Shown in pieces: positions 7,500 to 14,625 of a stretch of 17,613 nt of DNA. The notes below the pieces were generated by a model. The model was not told the DNA's origin. It made no database searches and saw only the letters and a list, made by a program, of their open reading frames with translations. Source of the DNA: Nitrospirota bacterium. GTDB lineage: Bacteria > Nitrospirota > Nitrospiria > Nitrospirales > UBA8639. Location: the NCBI GenBank assembly GCA_029879555.1, contig JAOUQB010000015.1:1-17613 (forward strand), in the 5' to 3' direction. The stretch's first letter is position 1. Each line of letters opens with the position of its first letter. The position numbers were made by a program, and so were the translations under genes.

Positions 7500-9089
7500 C
7501 CCCACTATCTCCAGCCGAGACTGCCGTTCTTGAAATTCTTTTTCCATCTCATGGAGCTTTGACATCGTCGTGTGGTCCACTAAAAATGTGTCTGACAAAT
7601 CCAAGACTACATGGGGTTCGCTGGCAAGACTCTCTAAGGTTTTCTTCAAGGCTATCCATGTACTGAAAATGGCTGAATCCTTCACTTTCACGATGACTGC
7701 ACGACCCTTTTCTCGATCAACCTGAATTTGCGGTTTAAACAGGGATGGAAGGGGGGCACCATTTTTGAGATGCAACACAATATTGACACAGATGCCTATG
7801 GCAATGCCCATTAATAAATCTGTCGCCAACACGCCGATGACCGTGGACACAAAAATAATAAATTGTTCTTTCCCCACATGATACATATGGATAAATTCCT
7901 GGGGTGAAGCCAAACGATAGCCCGTGAAGACTAACATGGCCCCCAAGGCGGCCAATGGAATTTGATTGATCATTCCTGGAACCAGCGCCACAAAGAGCAA
8001 CAGAAGCATCCCATGAAACATATTGGCAAAACGCGTTCGAGCGCCATTGTCAATATTGGCCTTGCTGCGGACGATTTCTGAAATCATGGGAAGCCCCCCG
8101 ACAAAGGCCGCTACCGTGTTTCCGACTCCCACCGCCAACATATCGCGATCATGGTTAGTCTTTCTCCGCCAGGGATCAATGGCATCAATAGCTTTCGCAC
8201 TTAAGAGGGATTCAATGCTTCCAATCAGCGAAAACATCACCACATACTTCCATCCTGTCATCGTCAGAAGTCCCGAAAAATCTGGAAAGGTGATCGCATG
8301 AAACATATTGTTCGGCACCGCCACAAGAAACCGTTTTCCTAAAGAATAGTCCTGGCCATTAAAGGAATACGTCTGGTCCTGACCAATATTCAGATACATT
8401 GCCAGCGGCACCGTGACGAGCAACACGACCATAGGAGCCGGGATCACTTTGATTTTTGGATTTTTGATAAACAGATAGCTAAACATGATGAGGAGACTCA
8501 AGATCCCAATCAGACCGACCAGCGGATTCATCTCCATCACAAACTGAGGAATCTTGGCAATTAACTCCAACGGCTTACCATCAGGACGGACTCCCAAAGC
8601 AATGGGAAACTGCTTGGCCATAATAATGATACCAATGGCAGTCAGTAGCCCATGAACAGCTGAATGGGGGAAAAATTCGCCTAAGATCCCTGCTCTAACT
8701 AGTCCCAAAAAAATTTGGATAATCCCTGCGACAACCCCAACCCCAAGTGCCAGACGATAGGCCTGAAAGTCCAGGGCCGGATCTTCCCCTCCCGTAAACC
8801 CAAACTCCGTGACACAGCCAATAGCTATCACTATGAGTCCAGCCGCTGGCCCTTTGATAGTCAGTTCGGAGTTGCTGAAAAATGTGGCCAACATTCCGCC
8901 AATGATGGCGGTAAAGATGCCGGAAATCGCGGGATAGCCACATGCCAAGGAAATTCCCAGGCAAAGAGGGAGCGCGATCAAAAACACCAAAAATCCGGAA
9001 AGTATGTCGGCTTTCCAGTTTTTAGGGAAATCCGAAATCGTTCCTATTGGAATGTTTGTCAGATCTCTACTGATCATGTTTCGGGCCAA
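7437..9089 (-). CDS. SulP-family anion transporter with STAS domain (possible bicarbonate transporter)
   Basis: Polytopic inner-membrane permease of the SulP/SLC26 family, 550 aa from TTG at 9089; ATG at 9077 (MISRDLTN) is an alternative and neither has an obvious ribosome binding site. The Sulfate_transp core begins with DILSGFLVFLIALPLCLGIS and ACGYPAISGIFTAIIGGMLA. It continues with ELTIKGPAAGLIVIAIG, the conserved GPAAGL-type TM3 region, and GLPMISEIVRSKANIDNGARTRFANMFHG. A cytoplasmic STAS domain follows from about residue 445 to 530 (VVLDLSDTFLVDHTTMSKLH), and the C-terminus is Lys/Arg-rich (EAGRKKPRK). Known substrates in the family include sulfate, bicarbonate (BicA, DauA-like) and dicarboxylates. 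Neighbouring dabA and mrp genes favour bicarbonate by context only. It is convergent with the DUF2294 frame. Confidence 0.92.
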   Translation of the reverse strand: MARNMISRDLTNIPIGTISDFPKNWKADILSGFLVFLIALPLCLGISLACGYPAISGIFTAIIGGMLATFFSNSELTIKGPAAGLIVIAIGCVTEFGFTGGEDPALDFQAYRLALGVGVVAGIIQIFLGLVRAGILGEFFPHSAVHGLLTAIGIIIMAKQFPIALGVRPDGKPLELIAKIPQFVMEMNPLVGLIGILSLLIMFSYLFIKNPKIKVIPAPMVVLLVTVPLAMYLNIGQDQTYSFNGQDYSLGKRFLVAVPNNMFHAITFPDFSGLLTMTGWKYVVMFSLIGSIESLLSAKAIDAIDPWRRKTNHDRDMLAVGVGNTVAAFVGGLPMISEIVRSKANIDNGARTRFANMFHGMLLLLFVALVPGMINQIPLAALGAMLVFTGYRLASPQEFIHMYHVGKEQFIIFVSTVIGVLATDLLMGIAIGICVNIVLHLKNGAPLPSLFKPQIQVDREKGRAVIVKVKDSAIFSTWIALKKTLESLASEPHVVLDLSDTFLVDHTTMSKLHEMEKEFQERQSRLEIVGLDHHQPLSKHPEAGRKKPRK

Positions 9090-9111
9090 TGTGAACCATA
9101 GACTTAGTGCC

Positions 9112-9139
9112 TAGATAATTTGAAATCTCCCCCATTCAA
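9112..9139 (-). promoter_or_regulatory. Possible sigma-70-type promoter of the SulP gene
   Basis: On the minus strand, TTGAAT (9134-9139) and TATCTA (9112-9117) are separated by 16 nt, about 20-40 nt upstream of the two candidate SulP starts. Each box matches 4 of 6 consensus positions, so this is a weak prediction supported mainly by location. Confidence 0.25.
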
Positions 9140-9193
9140 CGTTCGGTAGCCCAATTTTTCAATACATTCTTGTGTTAATCAGTTGATACAACA

Positions 9194-9241
9194 AAGCCGG
9201 TCATGGTTTTGGTAGTGAAATCCAGAACCAGAGACCGGCTT
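9194..9241. repeat. Strong imperfect inverted repeat / stem-loop
   Basis: Outer arms AAGCCGGTC (9194-9202) and GACCGGCTT (9233-9241) pair perfectly over 9 bp. Inner arms GGTTTTGG (9205-9212) and CCAGAACC (9222-9229) add 8 bp with one G-U-type mismatch, leaving a small internal loop and a 9 nt apical loop. There is no clear T-run on the plus strand; on the minus strand the stem is followed by TTTGTTGT, so a weak terminator for the minus-strand micro-gene is possible. It could equally be a leader structure of the SulP transcript or a REP-like element. Confidence 0.6.
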
Positions 9242-9287
9242 GTACTGAAACTGGCCCTTCGTACCCTCAGAGTCAGCCACCCTACAG

Positions 9288-9452
9288 ATGGTCAAATTTT
9301 TTAATAGAAAGGAAGTTCTTGAAGCCTCAGGGAAAACTGTTGGCTTTACTCACTTCCAAGAAAATGTGAAGGAGGTATACCAGGACTAGAAGGAAGACCT
9401 CAAGGAAATGCGACAAAAATTCCTTAAAATACTAGAACTTATGAAGTTTTAA
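9288..9452 (+). pseudogene. Small charged ORF with one in-frame amber codon
   Basis: ATG at 9288 opens a frame of 33 codons (beginning MVKFFNRKEVLEASGKTVGF). A TAG at 9387-9389 is followed in the same frame by 20 more codons (KEDLKEMRQKFLKILELMKF) and TAA at 9450-9452. The composition on both sides is alike (Lys/Glu-rich, amphipathic), as expected if a 54-codon gene acquired a nonsense change, for example TGG to TAG. No ribosome binding site is seen before the ATG, while a perfect AAGGAGG lies inside the frame at 9369-9375 with no start codon nearby. The protein family is not recognised. Chance cannot be excluded for so short a frame. Confidence 0.3.
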
Positions 9453-9584
9453 TTACGTAGAAATACTTTATTTACTGGGAGGAGCGGGAAAACACGAAGG
9501 AAATCGGGAGAAGTGGAATGAGAGATGACTAGGTTAGTGCTATTTAATTCCCAACAAAAAAATGAATGAAGAAAGGAATGTGGA

Positions 9585-9659
9585 TTACCCGTAAATGTTG
9601 AAGGCGACCATAATGCCCACAACCACTATCATAGCTAGATCAAAAATTGGGTCCATCAT
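9585..9659 (-). CDS. Membrane micro-protein of 23-24 aa
   Basis: A tiny minus-strand ORF encodes a Met-Asp-Pro start followed by a single hydrophobic helix (IFDLAMIVVVGIMVAFN) and ends IYG before TAA. Two consecutive ATG codons are at 9657-9659 and 9654-9656. AAGGAG just upstream lies at the best distance (6 nt) from the second ATG, so a 23 aa product is most likely. The size, one-helix layout and strong ribosome binding site recall the small accessory subunits of membrane oxidases or transporters, but no family is recognised. A sigma-54-like promoter element lies at a suitable distance upstream. Confidence 0.55.
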   Translation of the reverse strand: MMDPIFDLAMIVVVGIMVAFNIYG

Positions 9660-9662
9660 GTT

Positions 9663-9668
9663 CTCCTT
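9663..9668 (-). promoter_or_regulatory. Ribosome binding site of the membrane micro-ORF
   Basis: Minus-strand AAGGAG with 6 nt to the second ATG (9656) and 3 nt to the first. It is the strongest Shine-Dalgarno match before any gene of the window and decides the start in favour of the second ATG. Confidence 0.6.
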
Positions 9669-9703
9669 TAGTAAAGAGGTTGAAGCCGATAAGATGACTA
9701 AAA

Positions 9704-9719
9704 TGCAAACAGCATTCCA
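9704..9719 (-). promoter_or_regulatory. Sigma-54-like -24/-12 promoter element
   Basis: Minus-strand TGGAATGCTGTTTGCA fits the TGGCACG-N4-TTGCA sigma-54 pattern: the invariant GG and GC have the exact spacing, and the A and G in the first half and TTGCA in the second half also match. Transcription would begin near 9692, about 35 nt before the micro-ORF start. This is a single-site visual match; the window also encodes a sigma-54-dependent activator. Confidence 0.4.
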
Positions 9720-9827
9720 AAACGGCATACAATGCAAATTTACATCATAAATTATTGAAATATTTTATTAATTTTTAATTTTTTGGTAAAAAATTTCATA
9801 GATGAAAATCATCCATGAACCCCCATG

Positions 9828-9866
9828 AGAGCGATTTCGCTCTGCTATTAGAGTGCGTTTTCGCAC
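9828..9866. repeat. Two tandem short perfect hairpins
   Basis: AGAGCG-ATTT-CGCTCT (9828-9843) and GTGCG-TTTT-CGCAC (9853-9866) are two perfect palindromic stems of 6 and 5 bp with 4 nt loops, 9 nt apart. No T-run follows on either strand, so they do not look like intrinsic terminators. They lie about 90 bp upstream of the next plus-strand gene and could be operator-like or leader structures. Confidence 0.4.
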
Positions 9867-9950
9867 AAAAATGGCTTACATCCTAACTTCAATGGCTAGA
9901 TCTGTGGAGCAATACTTGACTTTTCGTTGAATTGACTTACCTTAGTAGAC

Positions 9951-10619
9951 ATGACAACACCACGTTCGCTCACACATGACGAAAAGAAAGCATCGGAGGC
10001 TGCATTTAGGGGATTACCTCTAGATGAAAATTGGACAGAATCAGCCAAATCGGTATACGAAGGGATTATTCAAGCCCTAGGCCAGCATCCTTCTGAGTTA
10101 GACATTTCAGAAAATGTCTCCCTGGCAGCTCCCCTCGGAGAAGAGAAAGGGTCCTTCTCCAATGAGCCAATCGAACCGTCAACCTCCGACTCAGCGGACG
10201 CGCAGGATATCTCGCCTGAACTGAAGCAGCTCACGATCCGATTACGACAAGAAGCGGTGGAATCTGGGATTCTTAAAGATGTGACCCCCCTGGCACAAAG
10301 TATCGGATTGGATTTTTGTGTCGCCATGACCAATCCCTTATGGGAACAGTACATCAACTCCTCTCCGGATTTCACAGAAGAACGCATTCATTCGCGCCTA
10401 CGTGACACCTTGGTAGCGGTGCGACTTCGCCTCGCCAGTCTTAAGGAAACCACTCCCTTGGTCGATGTCCCAGTTCTCTTAGAATTTGAGCCAGAACCCA
10501 CTCCGCAGCTCTGCCTGACCTTCGCCTTATTCCACAAAGATCCCGTTGACGGGAATTGCCTCCTCTTGATTCATCCGGGCGAAGTGTTTGCCACGCGCCA
10601 AGCCTTCGAAAATAACTAA
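9951..10619 (+). CDS. Hypothetical protein with DUF6573-like C-terminal domain
   Basis: Soluble protein of 222 aa with no signal peptide or membrane helix. Residues 1-45 (SLTHDEKKASEAAFRGLPLD then ENWTESAKSVYEGIIQAL) form a compact helical module. Residues about 50-90 are a low-complexity Ser/Pro/Glu linker. Residues about 95-220 resemble, from memory, the DUF6573 proteins found on plasmids and in phage-like contexts: EAVESGILKDVTPLAQSIGL, DFCVAMTNPLWEQYI, then RLRDTLVAVRLRL and a C-terminal beta-rich LCLTFALFHKDPVDGNCLLL. The function of that family is unknown. The ATG has no visible ribosome binding site; TTGACT at 9916 suggests a nearby promoter and perhaps a very short leader. Coding certainty is high, the family link moderate. 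Confidence 0.75.
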   Translation: MTTPRSLTHDEKKASEAAFRGLPLDENWTESAKSVYEGIIQALGQHPSELDISENVSLAAPLGEEKGSFSNEPIEPSTSDSADAQDISPELKQLTIRLRQEAVESGILKDVTPLAQSIGLDFCVAMTNPLWEQYINSSPDFTEERIHSRLRDTLVAVRLRLASLKETTPLVDVPVLLEFEPEPTPQLCLTFALFHKDPVDGNCLLLIHPGEVFATRQAFENN

Positions 10620-10695
10620 CGATTCGGCCTGGTCTCTATATAGCGTCATTAAGTCTTCTCCAGATCTTCCGTTTTGTCATCATCCCGTCTTAACT

Positions 10696-10721
10696 TTCGA
10701 AGTCCCACACCAGGCTTCGAA
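10696..10721. repeat. 7-bp inverted repeat in the spacer after the DUF6573-like gene
   Basis: TTCGAAG (10696-10702) and CTTCGAA (10715-10721) are perfect inverted copies around a 12 nt loop. It lies 77 nt after the stop codon without a following T-run. It may be a weak 3' structure. A second small stem, GTGAG-GCAT-CTCAC at 10773-10786, is followed by CAGACC and TTTTT and is a marginal terminator candidate. Confidence 0.3.
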
Positions 10722-10898
10722 TCCAATACCTCAATTAGCTAGTTTCATCATCCTCATTTCTTAAAACATCGCGTGAGGCATCTCACCAGACCTTTTTGCA
10801 ATCTCAAATAGCATGTGCCCCCGCACCATGAAAAAGGGGTGAATATTGAGAGATGAGATGTTCTGACAGATGTGATACAACTTCAACCTGTTCTTTAC

Positions 10899-11744
10899 AT
10901 GAATACCAATCAACCCCCAGCCACGGGATACAATTTTCTGAGTACACAAGCCACACCTTTGACCGAACCTCCGCCCAATCCACTTGGAGGAAGGACGTTA
11001 ATTGTCGATTCCAATAAATCTGACTGTTTTACCCTTCCTAGCGAAGCCCTAAACCAGGCTGACGCCAAAGATCAAATTTTTCTCCAACCAGGGATCTATG
11101 AAGACCGACTGGTCATTTCCGAACGCCCCATCTATCTCATTGGCGCGGGCCGCGATCAGGTCACGATTTTCAGTCGACGGAGTGGGCCATGCTATTTACA
11201 GCGAGTCTCCGGCGGACAGATCAGTGGGATCACCTTTCGCTATGTCGGGAGTGACCAACATTCCGCACTGAATATTTTGGATTCGACTTGTACGATCTCC
11301 CGTTGTCGGGTGACGGAAGGTCTATTGTCAGGCGTAGTGATCTACGGTCCTGATTGCCGACCAACGTTACAGGGTAATGAAATTTGTTATAACCGGGAGT
11401 CCGGCTTGTTTGCTTTTGCCGGTGCGCAACCGTACCTGCGAGAGAATGACTGCTTTGGCAATCACCATTTTGGCATAGCCGCCCGAGACCAAGGCACTCG
11501 GCCAGACATCATTCAGAACGTCTGTCGAGACAATATGCTCAGTGGACTTCTCCTTTTTTCTCAGGCCCATGCCCTCATCCTCGACAATAGATTTGAGAAA
11601 AACGCCCATTGGGGAGCAGTCCTCACTCCCGATAGCGAACCCTCGCCACTTGCAGAAGAGCTATCTCAATCTAATACGTTTACAGACAATCCACGCGGGA
11701 ACTTCACCATTACCTCTGAGCCTCTCGCCGATATTGGTCGGTAA
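10899..11744 (+). CDS. Right-handed parallel beta-helix repeat protein
   Basis: Protein of 281 aa from ATG at 10899; a GTG at 10872 would add nine residues, and neither start has a clear ribosome binding site. After an N-terminal Pro-rich stretch, the pectin-lyase-like solenoid begins at RTLIVDSNKSDCFTLPSEAL, followed by the entry motif QIFLQPGIYEDRLVISERP and IYLIGAGRDQVTI. Repeats of about 22-24 residues follow, with the pattern G-x-x-I/L-x-x-N/C: SALNILDSTCTISRCRVTEG, SGVVIYGPDCRPTLQGNEI, SGLFAFAGAQPYLRENDCF, FGIAARDQGTRPDIIQNVC, SGLLLFSQAHALILDNRF. This layout is shared by NosD/CASH proteins, FBXO11-type beta-helices and carbohydrate-active enzymes. No signal peptide is visible, so a cytoplasmic ligand- or protein-binding role is possible; the substrate is unknown. 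Confidence 0.85.
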   Translation: MNTNQPPATGYNFLSTQATPLTEPPPNPLGGRTLIVDSNKSDCFTLPSEALNQADAKDQIFLQPGIYEDRLVISERPIYLIGAGRDQVTIFSRRSGPCYLQRVSGGQISGITFRYVGSDQHSALNILDSTCTISRCRVTEGLLSGVVIYGPDCRPTLQGNEICYNRESGLFAFAGAQPYLRENDCFGNHHFGIAARDQGTRPDIIQNVCRDNMLSGLLLFSQAHALILDNRFEKNAHWGAVLTPDSEPSPLAEELSQSNTFTDNPRGNFTITSEPLADIGR

Positions 11745-11835
11745 ATCTGAACTTCCGTATTTTTTAGGGGATAGGGCTGCTCTCCTGAATACCCCATGAT
11801 ATGCTGTGGCAACTGATAGAGGAGATTCTTGAAGA

Positions 11836-12273
11836 ATGACTGACAACCTATGGCATCAAGTGAACGCCGTCTTCGGGAGCCTAGCGGTAACCGTCGGTCT
11901 GTGGCTGCTGATCGGTGCTTTGCCCGTCCCAATAGGAATCGCTGTGGGCCTTGCTCTGGCGATTCTACTGTCTTGGAAATGCCCATCAATCGGATATATC
12001 TGGGCAATCTGTACGTTGTTGCTGGGGATAGAGAGCCTCGCCTGGCCCATGATGCAAATGGCTGACCTGCAACAATTAGGACCGGAACCCCCACTGGAAG
12101 AAATGGAGAAAATTTTTACCGCCGTCCTATTTGGCCTCTTCTCTGGCGTGTTTTGGATGACCTTTGCCTATGGGATTTATAAACGAACCCGAGGGCCTAT
12201 CCAGCACTCGCCTTTTCCTGAACCCTCAACATCCTCTCCCATTAAGAAAAAATCCAAAAAGAAATCCCGGTAA
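11836..12273 (+). CDS. Small membrane protein with basic C-terminal tail, unknown function
   Basis: Protein of 145 aa with four hydrophobic segments: about 13-28 (FGSLAVTVGLWLLIGA), 30-46 (PVPIGIAVGLALAILLS), 53-72 (IGYIWAICTLLLGIESLAWP) and 95-115 (AVLFGLFSGVFWMTFAYGIY). An acidic loop, GPEPPLEEMEK, precedes the last helix. The tail is Pro/Ser-rich and ends in IKKKSKKKSR, which should lie in the cytoplasm. GAGGAG is found 11-16 nt before the ATG, a bit far for a ribosome binding site. It is 91 nt downstream of the beta-helix gene on the same strand and could be co-transcribed. No family is recognised. Confidence 0.75.
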   Translation: MTDNLWHQVNAVFGSLAVTVGLWLLIGALPVPIGIAVGLALAILLSWKCPSIGYIWAICTLLLGIESLAWPMMQMADLQQLGPEPPLEEMEKIFTAVLFGLFSGVFWMTFAYGIYKRTRGPIQHSPFPEPSTSSPIKKKSKKKSR

Positions 12274-12291
12274 ATCGGTTCCTCTACGATC

Positions 12292-14625
12292 CTATTGAAT
12301 ATCAAGGGGATCGACATGTACTTCGTACACCACAGGTTCCCTTGCAAACTGTTGATCATAGACCTGCTGAATCTTTCGAAGGCGTCGTTGGGTTTCTTCC
12401 AAATGAAATGTTTTGATGAGAAAGATGGTTCGGTTTTTTTTGAGACGTCCGGGTTTCCGCGAACTCAACGGCCCTAACACCATGGGTAATCCCAGCATCC
12501 CCTGTCCCGCTTGAGGCAACGCTCCATCCACCCCTGCTTCTTTCAACTGCTGCCCCAGAAAATCGACGACCCGTTGTACGCGAAGTGCCTGCGCCCCCGT
12601 GACCACCAACAACAGAAGATTCGCCGCCGGTGGATAGGCCAAGGCTTCACGCAAGTCTAACTCCTGCTGATAAAACATCTGGGGATCGCGTTGGATCATG
12701 GCTTGAAACACATGATGATCGGGCATACGTGTTTGGAGCCAGACTTCACCCGGTATGGAGTCCGCTGAAGATGATCCAAGGGCCAATCGCACGGCTTTTG
12801 AAAAAAGCAGGAAGGTGCGTTCCGCTGAACGGAAATCAGGAAGGTGTAGCCCAAGGTCGGCTTGGGGAAACGCCACGAGCTTTGCTTTGGGCAGATGAGG
12901 GTGATGCAACAACAATTCTGTTCCGATGAGAAGATGAATATCCCCCTGACGAAATTTTTGCAACACCGTCAAACCGTCTTCTCCCGTGCGTACCTGGTCT
13001 CGATCAAACCGAAATAAAGGGGATGACGGGAAGAACATAGCGAGTTCTTCCTCAAGCCGTTGAGTGCCCACACCAGAAAATCGAAACACCGTTCCCATGC
13101 AGGACGCACAGGCGTCCGGCGTAGGATACTGCTTTCCGCAATAGGAGCACATCAGGCGGGACGGTCGGTGAAACAGCTTCAGGGAGACCCCACATGTCTC
13201 ACAGGCTGGCGTCTGTCCGCAATCTCGACAAAGGAGTGATTGAGAAAATCCTTTTCGATTAATGATCAGAATCGCTTGTTGCCCTTCATTGAGCACCTGT
13301 GTCAGACGCTCGACTAACGGTGGGGCCAAAATCGCTCCAGAAGCCTGCTCTCTCATATCAAGCAAATTGATGACAGGATTATTTGAACGGGAACTTTGAA
13401 CTTGTTGTGCAACCTTATCGCGAAATGCTGAATAGGTTTCGAGGGAGGGGCAAGATGAGCCATACACCACCAACGCCTGTTCTATTGCTCCCCGCATCTT
13501 TGCCACTTGACGCGCATGATAGTAGGGCAGATGTTCGTCCTTATAGGAGGCATCTTCTTCTTGATCCACCCAAATCAACCCGAGATTCGGCAAGGGGACA
13601 AACAATGCTGACCGAGTTCCCACCACCAGTTGGGCTTCGCCCTGTCGAATTCGTTCCCATCTATCTGCTCGAAGCGGCGACGAGAGATGTCCATGATAGA
13701 CTTCCACTGATTCACTCAGGGTTTCTCGCAGTTGCCTAGCGACGGATTCTACTTGCTGTACTTCCGGAACAAGGAACAAGACCCGTTGCCCTCGTTGAAA
13801 CTGAATGGAAGCGACCTGCTGGAAAATTTTGAGTCGCTCGTGATCCGTTCCTAGGACTAGACGTTCCTGAAATGCGCCCGAAAGACTTTCACTCAGAAGT
13901 TCATCTGCCATGGGAATCCTGGTTCCAGAAAAAAGTATGGGATTCGATGTGGGCGTTGAGAAGGTGGTAGGGCGTTGTTCAAACAAATCCCCCATCCCAC
14001 CGAAAGGAGAACCGGATACTGATACCGGACTCGTGAACGGATTTCCTTGGACCTGATTGGCGAGCCTGGCTGGGAGACTTGATCGTTCCTCAATCCACTT
14101 CTTTCTCTTCAACCTTGTCACGACAGTTCCTGACTTCGGCCAGGTTCGGAGCAGTGATGATCGGAGCGCCCCATTGGCACTTCGTGAAAGGTTCTGCAAA
14201 ATCTCACGTTCTTCTCTCGACACCGACAGATCCGCTAACCCCTCACGGCCTGCTTCGGTGAGGACCAGACGCTTGACCACCTTGAACACGCGTGGTGGCA
14301 CAATCAGGGGCAAACATGCCGCCAACGGGGCCAGGTAATACTCGGCAACCTGCTCGACCAATGTCAGCAGTCTTTGATCCAGAGGCGAATCATCAGGCGT
14401 GTCATCCACTGACAAAATATCTCGAAAGGCCATCGCTACCTTTGAAGGGCGAACAGATGGAAGGATAGAATCACCCAAAATCCGAACGACTAGGCCGGAA
14501 ACCACCGAGGAACCTAGGGGAATAAGAACAGGACTCCCGATAAAAATATGGGCCTGTAAGGGTTTGGGAATATGGTAGGTAAAGACTTGAAACCGCCGAC
14601 TCGGCAGCACGACATCAGCAAGCAT
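12292..14625 (-). CDS. priA: PriA-family primosomal protein N' with degenerate helicase motifs
   Basis: PriA homologue of 777 aa, near the usual length of about 730-820. The N-terminal 3'-DNA-binding domain is recognisable (VVLPSRRFQVFTYHIP then GSPVLIPLGSSVVSGLVV). The zinc module keeps all eight cysteines: C466/C469, C475/C478, C493/C496, C506/C509. The fold of both helicase lobes is traceable: VLFLVPEVQQVESVARQLR, LVVGTRSALFVPLPNLGLIW, YYHARQVA, GTQRLEEELAMFFPS, FRSAER. However, the Walker A GxTGSGKTE is replaced by LGTDHERLK (258-266), DEEH reads DQEE (354-357), GSATPS reads GSSCPS (389-394), and the QVAGRAGR arginine-finger motif reads SKAVRLALG (609-617). A low-complexity Ser/Pro/Phe-rich linker covers about 190-245. 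It probably acts as a non-motor replication-restart scaffold, as proposed for actinobacterial PriA proteins that also lack these motifs. Confidence 0.9.
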   Translation of the reverse strand: MLADVVLPSRRFQVFTYHIPKPLQAHIFIGSPVLIPLGSSVVSGLVVRILGDSILPSVRPSKVAMAFRDILSVDDTPDDSPLDQRLLTLVEQVAEYYLAPLAACLPLIVPPRVFKVVKRLVLTEAGREGLADLSVSREEREILQNLSRSANGALRSSLLRTWPKSGTVVTRLKRKKWIEERSSLPARLANQVQGNPFTSPVSVSGSPFGGMGDLFEQRPTTFSTPTSNPILFSGTRIPMADELLSESLSGAFQERLVLGTDHERLKIFQQVASIQFQRGQRVLFLVPEVQQVESVARQLRETLSESVEVYHGHLSSPLRADRWERIRQGEAQLVVGTRSALFVPLPNLGLIWVDQEEDASYKDEHLPYYHARQVAKMRGAIEQALVVYGSSCPSLETYSAFRDKVAQQVQSSRSNNPVINLLDMREQASGAILAPPLVERLTQVLNEGQQAILIINRKGFSQSLLCRDCGQTPACETCGVSLKLFHRPSRLMCSYCGKQYPTPDACASCMGTVFRFSGVGTQRLEEELAMFFPSSPLFRFDRDQVRTGEDGLTVLQKFRQGDIHLLIGTELLLHHPHLPKAKLVAFPQADLGLHLPDFRSAERTFLLFSKAVRLALGSSSADSIPGEVWLQTRMPDHHVFQAMIQRDPQMFYQQELDLREALAYPPAANLLLLVVTGAQALRVQRVVDFLGQQLKEAGVDGALPQAGQGMLGLPMVLGPLSSRKPGRLKKNRTIFLIKTFHLEETQRRLRKIQQVYDQQFAREPVVYEVHVDPLDIQ

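Larger units (their letters stand above)
9090..9950. other. Gene-poor spacer between SulP and the DUF6573-like gene
   Basis: About 860 bp with no normal-size gene. Contents found: a possible SulP promoter (9112-9139), a strong imperfect hairpin (9194-9241), a small frame broken by an amber codon (9288-9452), a membrane micro-ORF on the minus strand (9585-9659) with ribosome binding site and a sigma-54-like element (9704-9719), an AT-rich tract (about 9741-9800), and two tandem short hairpins (9828-9866). No tRNA, transposase remnant or long direct repeat was recognised. Confidence 0.8.

Noticed and set aside
9916..9938. Direct repeat of TTGACTT (9916-9922 and 9932-9938)
   Set aside because: Only 7 nt long in an AT-rich upstream region; could be chance or part of a promoter, not enough for an operator call.
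10773..10796. Stem GTGAG-GCAT-CTCAC followed by CAGACC and TTTTT, as a terminator
   Set aside because: The stem is only 5 bp and the T-run is separated from it by six bases; too weak for an intrinsic terminator.
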